Positions 60,117-64,000 of a DNA stretch of 64,000 nt are shown piece after piece. How positions within the stretch are numbered: position 1 is the first letter of the stretch; each line of letters opens with the position of its first letter. The translations under genes and the position numbers were made by a program. The notes under the pieces are model-generated. The model saw only the letters and a list, made by a program, of their open reading frames with translations, did no database searches and was not told the DNA's origin. The stretch comes from Streptomyces sp. A2-16 (GTDB taxonomy: Bacteria > Actinomycetota > Actinomycetes > Streptomycetales > Streptomycetaceae): positions 5,084,001 to 5,148,000 of the forward strand of contig NZ_CP063808.1 in NCBI RefSeq assembly GCF_018128905.1. Reading direction: 5' to 3'.

Positions 60117-62231
60117 GTGTCGCACACCCCCACTCCCCTGCGCCGAAGATTCGGTGCCCGCAACCTGCGTGTGGCCCAGAAACTGCAGGCGATCCTTCTG
60201 ATTCCGGTCCTCGTCGCCCTCATCCTCGGGGGCGTACGAGTCAAACGCACCATCGACACCTGGCAGACCGCCAAGGACGCGGTCCGCGTCGCGGAATTGG
60301 TCCAGGCCGCAAACAAGTACGCCAGTGACGCCATCAACGAACGCGACGTCTCCGTCATCCCCTTGGTCAACGGCGACAGGGACTCCAGCACCATCCTCAA
60401 GGCCCGGCGCATCACCGACGAGGACGCAAAGAAATTCGACGCCGCGGTCGCTCGTATGCCGACGACCGCCGGTCTCGAACGCCGGATCGAACTCGTGCGC
60501 GCAGGCGAGAAGCAACTGCCCCTGGTGCGCGCCGCCGCCTTCACGCCCAAGATGACCGGCGTACAGACCGAGGAGAGCTACCACGCCGTCCAGCACCCGC
60601 TGATGGAGATCTCCAACGAACTCGGATTCGGCATCACCAGCCAGTCCACCTACGGCCGCACCCTCTACGCCGTCTCGCTCGCCCAGGCCGCCGAGTCGCT
60701 GATCCGCGCGATCGGCACCCACCTCCTCATCGAGAACCGCAGCAAGCTGGCCAAGGGCGAACTGGAGTCCCAGCTCGCCTCGTTCAAGTCCTACGTCTAC
60801 CTCGAACAGGTCGCTCTCCAGGAGTACGCCGGCTTTGCCGGAACCGCCGAGACGGCCCGGCTCCGCCAGGCGCTGACGGACGCGCAGAAGAAGGGACAGG
60901 AGCAGATCGCGGAGGCGCAGACGCAGGCCGAGGCATCCGGCAAGACCTTCGCCGCCCCACCGAGCCTCGCCAAGATGACCAGCGCCATCGCCTCCGGCGC
61001 GACGGCCGCGTCACTCGCCGAGCAGGGCATCACACCCGAGGTCTTCTTCGCGGCCTCCACCCTCGGATTCGACGCCTACCGCAGTGTCGAGGTCTATCTC
61101 ACCGACACCGCGCTGTCCAAGGCACACACGATCGCCGACGACGCGCGCAACGACGCGATCATCAACGCCACGCTCGTGCTCGCCGCCATCCTGGCCGCCT
61201 TCCTCCTCGCGAACTGGGTGGCCCGCACCATGAGCACCAGCATGCGCCGGCTCAGCGCCTCCGCCCACGAGATCGCCGCCCAGCGGCTGCCGGCCCGACT
61301 GACTCAGCTCACCCGGGCGGTGCCCGGCAGAGTCGACGACGACGTCGTACCCATACCGATCACGACGACGGACGAGATCGGCGAGGTCGCCCGCGCCTTC
61401 GACCACGTCCACCGCGAGGCCGTACGGCTCGCCGCCGAACAGGCCCTGCTGCGCGCCAACATCAACACGATCTTCAGCAACCTGGCACGCCGCAGCCAGT
61501 CCCTGGTCGAGCGCCAGCTCCACATGATCACCGACCTGGAAGGCAGCGAGGCCGACCCCGACCAGCTCGAGAACCTCTTCCAGCTCGACCACCTCGCCAC
61601 CCGCGTGCGCCGCAACGGCGAGAACCTCCTGGTGCTCAGCGGCGAGGCCCCGGTCCAGCAGTGGGACCAGCCGCTGCCCCTGGTCGACGTCCTGCGCGCG
61701 GCGGTCTCGGAGGTCGAACAGTACGAGCGCATCCAGCTGTCCGGCCTTCCGGAAACCGAGATCGACGGGCGCGCCGTGAACGACCTCGTGCACCTGCTCG
61801 CCGAACTCCTGGAAAACGCCACCACGTTCTCCTCGCCGCACGCCCCGGTCCATGTCACCGCCACGCGGCTGCCCGACGGCAGGATCATGCTCGAGATACA
61901 CGACCAGGGGATCGGGCTTCCCGCCGACGAGATGGCAGCGATCAACCGCAACCTCGCCGACCCACCCACCGTGGACCTCGCCATCTCCCAGCGCATGGGC
62001 CTGTTCGTGGTGGGCCGACTGGCCGACCGACACGGCATCCGCGTCCAGCTGCGCCCCGCCGACGCAGGCCGGGGAACCACATCACTGGTGATGCTGCCCG
62101 ACACGATCACCCATCGAACGGCAGCGACGGAACCCGACCCCGACACCATGGCCATGGTCGCGTTCGTGGACAGCCGCTACACCGAGGAGGCCACGCACAC
62201 CTACGAGTCATGGAGCGACCAGCCGTCCTGA
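60117..62231 (+). CDS. Conservon-type sensor kinase with nitrate/nitrite-sensing domain
   Basis: A 704-residue membrane kinase; GTG 60117 with AGGA 5 nt upstream. TM1 (about 27-45), a NIT-like all-helical sensor domain (46-345), TM2 (about 350-372), HAMP, and an ATPase with N-box HLLAELLENATTFSS and G-box DQGIGLP. It lacks a canonical H-box, as in CvnA proteins. The roadblock and GTPase partners that usually follow CvnA are absent; the next genes are on the other strand. Confidence 0.88.
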   Translation: MSHTPTPLRRRFGARNLRVAQKLQAILLIPVLVALILGGVRVKRTIDTWQTAKDAVRVAELVQAANKYASDAINERDVSVIPLVNGDRDSSTILKARRITDEDAKKFDAAVARMPTTAGLERRIELVRAGEKQLPLVRAAAFTPKMTGVQTEESYHAVQHPLMEISNELGFGITSQSTYGRTLYAVSLAQAAESLIRAIGTHLLIENRSKLAKGELESQLASFKSYVYLEQVALQEYAGFAGTAETARLRQALTDAQKKGQEQIAEAQTQAEASGKTFAAPPSLAKMTSAIASGATAASLAEQGITPEVFFAASTLGFDAYRSVEVYLTDTALSKAHTIADDARNDAIINATLVLAAILAAFLLANWVARTMSTSMRRLSASAHEIAAQRLPARLTQLTRAVPGRVDDDVVPIPITTTDEIGEVARAFDHVHREAVRLAAEQALLRANINTIFSNLARRSQSLVERQLHMITDLEGSEADPDQLENLFQLDHLATRVRRNGENLLVLSGEAPVQQWDQPLPLVDVLRAAVSEVEQYERIQLSGLPETEIDGRAVNDLVHLLAELLENATTFSSPHAPVHVTATRLPDGRIMLEIHDQGIGLPADEMAAINRNLADPPTVDLAISQRMGLFVVGRLADRHGIRVQLRPADAGRGTTSLVMLPDTITHRTAATEPDPDTMAMVAFVDSRYTEEATHTYESWSDQPS

Positions 62232-62327
62232 GTACGACGCCGAGCCGCGTCACGACGACATCATGTGAGGAGACGTCCGCCGAGGTGGACGCCAGGTGGA
62301 TGGCCGGTGCGGTCGCGGCGCCGGGTC

Positions 62328-63299
62328 TCAGGGAGTGGGGTCGGTCGGCACTTCGGTGTGCAGGCGGATCGTGGTGCCCGCCGTGGGGGTGGAGCGGATC
62401 TCGACGAGGTCGCACAGTTGGTGCACGAGCCACAGTCCCCGCCCGCCCATCTGTCTGTGGTCGGGCCTGGAGCGGCCCACGAGGGGGTCGCTGATGTAGC
62501 CGGCGTCGTGGAACTCGCACACCAGGCGGCCGTCCTCGGCCCAGGTGCGCAGGACGCCCTGACCGCCGCCGTGCCGAATGCTGTTCGTTGCCACTTCGGT
62601 GGCGGCCAGATGGATCTCGCGCAGCCGGCGACCACCCAGGCCGACCAGCTCCGCGCACCCGGTGATCTTCTCCCGCAGTGCGGGGAGATCACCGCTCGAG
62701 TAGGCGAACTCGTCGTAGGGATCGCAGGGGTGGGACAGGACGGCGAAGTCGAACGGGGCCTGCCGGTCGAAGTCGGCGGAGGCGGTCGTACGGCCGTCCG
62801 CGCGGATCTCGGGGTGGCAGCGGGCCATCTGCTCCATGGCCGCCTGTTCACCGGCAAGGTCGTACGGGCACAGCAGCCACCAGGCGGGGCCGTCGGCGAA
62901 AGCCCTGTTCAGCAGCCACTCGTGATAGCGCAGTTCCTCCACCTCGGAGCGGGAGCGGGCCTCGGCCCACGGTGACTCGCCGATCCCGCGCACGGGCCGC
63001 CCCTGTGCCGTGTAGTCCTTGATCCAGTCCTGCCAGGCCGCGATGAGCCGACCCGGATGGTGTGCCAGAGGGCTGGTGTCGACGTACTGCACCGCACGGT
63101 CCTCGGGGACCTCGGCCCGGAGCAGGGAGACCTTGCTCTCGGGGACGGCCACCACCACGGCTTCACCGCACTCCAGCGCCTCCCGGATGAAGCCCACGGT
63201 GCCCTCGAGGAACTCCTCCCCGGAACGGTACGGGTACAGCTCGTGCCGATACCCCGGCCCCGGCGACGGGGGATCGGTACGGGGAGGGGAGGAGGTCAC
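62328..63299 (-). CDS. MEDS-domain anti-sigma-type ATPase
   Basis: A 323-residue protein: N-terminal MEDS domain (about 20-180, EEFLEGTVGFIREALECGEAV) and C-terminal HATPase of the anti-sigma type (ATEVATNSIRHGGGQG, GGRGLWLVHQLCD). GTG 63299 overlaps the upstream stop (GTGA). It probably acts on a sigma factor or on the STAS partner upstream. Confidence 0.88.
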   Translation of the reverse strand: MTSSPPRTDPPSPGPGYRHELYPYRSGEEFLEGTVGFIREALECGEAVVVAVPESKVSLLRAEVPEDRAVQYVDTSPLAHHPGRLIAAWQDWIKDYTAQGRPVRGIGESPWAEARSRSEVEELRYHEWLLNRAFADGPAWWLLCPYDLAGEQAAMEQMARCHPEIRADGRTTASADFDRQAPFDFAVLSHPCDPYDEFAYSSGDLPALREKITGCAELVGLGGRRLREIHLAATEVATNSIRHGGGQGVLRTWAEDGRLVCEFHDAGYISDPLVGRSRPDHRQMGGRGLWLVHQLCDLVEIRSTPTAGTTIRLHTEVPTDPTP

Positions 63300-64000
63300 G
63301 GCGTCATCACCACCGGAATCGAAGGGTCTGCGAAGCCGGTCAGCTCCCAGGCCAGGCGTACGGTCTCGTTCGTCCCCTCCAGCACCACCTTGCGGTCGGG
63401 CAGGCAGCGGGCCGCGTCGGCGAGGGAGCTCATGCCGGCCGCGTCCAGGAAGTCCAGGCCGTGACAGAGCAGGCGCACCGTCGCCACCTGGCACAGCAGG
63501 GTGCGCAGGACGGCGCCGAAGACCGGGGCGCCATCGCTGTCGATGACCCCGCTCACGGTCCAGCCGTCCTTGCCGGTCCGGTACACCCGGAAGGCGGGTG
63601 ACGCGGGACGGCTGCCCAGGTGGTGAGGATGCACGCTTCTCGCCTGTTCAGGCGCTGAAACGTTCTCCTCGCCGCACTGATAGGCGCAGACCACCAGAGC
63701 ACCACTGTCCGCGGCGAACTCCTCCAGGTCGAGCTCGCTGCGCAACAGCTGTTCCGGGTCGGCGGCGGACCCGTCACACGTCACGTGGTGCAGTACGCGC
63801 AGCGAGCGGTATCCCTCGCGCTCGGCGCTCGCGGCCTCGCGTCGCACCGCGGAGATCAGGGAGCCGTTCAGCCGGGCGGGGTCGAGCAGCACGGGGGCAA
63901 CGGCGGCGGCCGTCCGGGAGAACGGGCCGACGACCAGCACCTTGTCGCCGAAGAGCTCCCCGTCCGAGACGAAGGCCCGGCTGCGGTCCCACACGTCATC
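63296..64000 (-). CDS. MEDS-STAS anti-anti-sigma protein, partial
   Basis: At least 234 residues; the frame is open to the window end, so the true N-terminus lies outside. It has a MEDS-like N-terminal part (DKVLVVGPFSRTAAAVAP) and a C-terminal STAS domain (LLCHGLDFLDAAGMSSLADAA). It forms a coupled pair with the ATPase downstream and could relieve its inhibition. Confidence 0.85.
   Translation of the reverse strand, partial: DDVWDRSRAFVSDGELFGDKVLVVGPFSRTAAAVAPVLLDPARLNGSLISAVRREAASAEREGYRSLRVLHHVTCDGSAADPEQLLRSELDLEEFAADSGALVVCAYQCGEENVSAPEQARSVHPHHLGSRPASPAFRVYRTGKDGWTVSGVIDSDGAPVFGAVLRTLLCQVATVRLLCHGLDFLDAAGMSSLADAARCLPDRKVVLEGTNETVRLAWELTGFADPSIPVVMTP

Overview
The window is about 70% GC or higher, with GC-rich third codon positions, frequent GTG/TTG starts preceded by GGAGG-type sites, many 4-bp GTGA/ATGA gene overlaps, and Streptomyces-typical families (avidin-like protein, MEDS/STAS and anti-sigma proteins, ABC sugar uptake without a local ATPase, ricin-type lectin domains). 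It is most likely chromosomal DNA of a Streptomyces or close relative. No rRNA, tRNA, CRISPR array, integrase or intact insertion sequence was seen.

Layout. (1) 0.1-3.3 kb: a secreted ferritin-like DUF2202 protein divergent from an OmpR/histidine-kinase pair. (2) 3.3-16.2 kb: a sulfane-sulfur (persulfide) regulon. It contains four rhodanese-type proteins or fusions, two sulfide:quinone oxidoreductases of different type, two metallo-beta-lactamase/rhodanese fusions, DsrE-like and TusE/DsrC-like carriers, OsmC, a class V aminotransferase, thioredoxin, a TauE/SafE exporter, DUF302, and a CstR-type CsoR-family repressor with two Cys and no copper-ligand His. Nine palindromes of the form RTACCC-N4-GGGTAW sit in front of its transcription units and unify it. 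(3) 16.8-25 kb: a dormancy/stress-like block (two CBS-BON proteins, phosphofructokinase, class I aldolase, phosphoribosyltransferase-hydrolase fusion, NfeD and SPFH proteins) with an avidin homologue. Paired 5-4-5 palindromes resembling DevR/DosR boxes, centres 21-22 bp apart, precede three of these genes. (4) 25-35 kb: assorted secreted proteins, oxidoreductases, hydrolases and small regulators, several with readable operators. (5) 35.3-44.9 kb: a seven-gene aromatic-ring catabolic operon with translational coupling, divergent from a LysR regulator and followed by an MFS transporter. (6) 45-50.4 kb: ZIP transporter, TetR/cupin pair, quinone oxidoreductase, HD-domain protein and GlxA-type regulator, with short tandem repeats. 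(7) 50.5-58.8 kb: a LacI-controlled arabinoside utilisation operon (GH127, ABC uptake, GH39-like enzyme with a ricin lectin). (8) 58.9-64 kb: small proteins, a conservon-type sensor kinase, and a MEDS-ATPase/MEDS-STAS pair cut by the window end.

How it fits together. In region 2 CstR would repress until persulfide accumulates. SQRs then oxidise sulfide to persulfide, rhodaneses and TusE/DsrE carry the sulfane sulfur, persulfide dioxygenase fusions oxidise it to sulfite, and TauE/SafE exports a sulfur oxyanion. This flow is inferred from families; the operators, cysteines and gene order are read directly. Region 3 looks like a hypoxia/dormancy regulon whose regulator lies outside the window.
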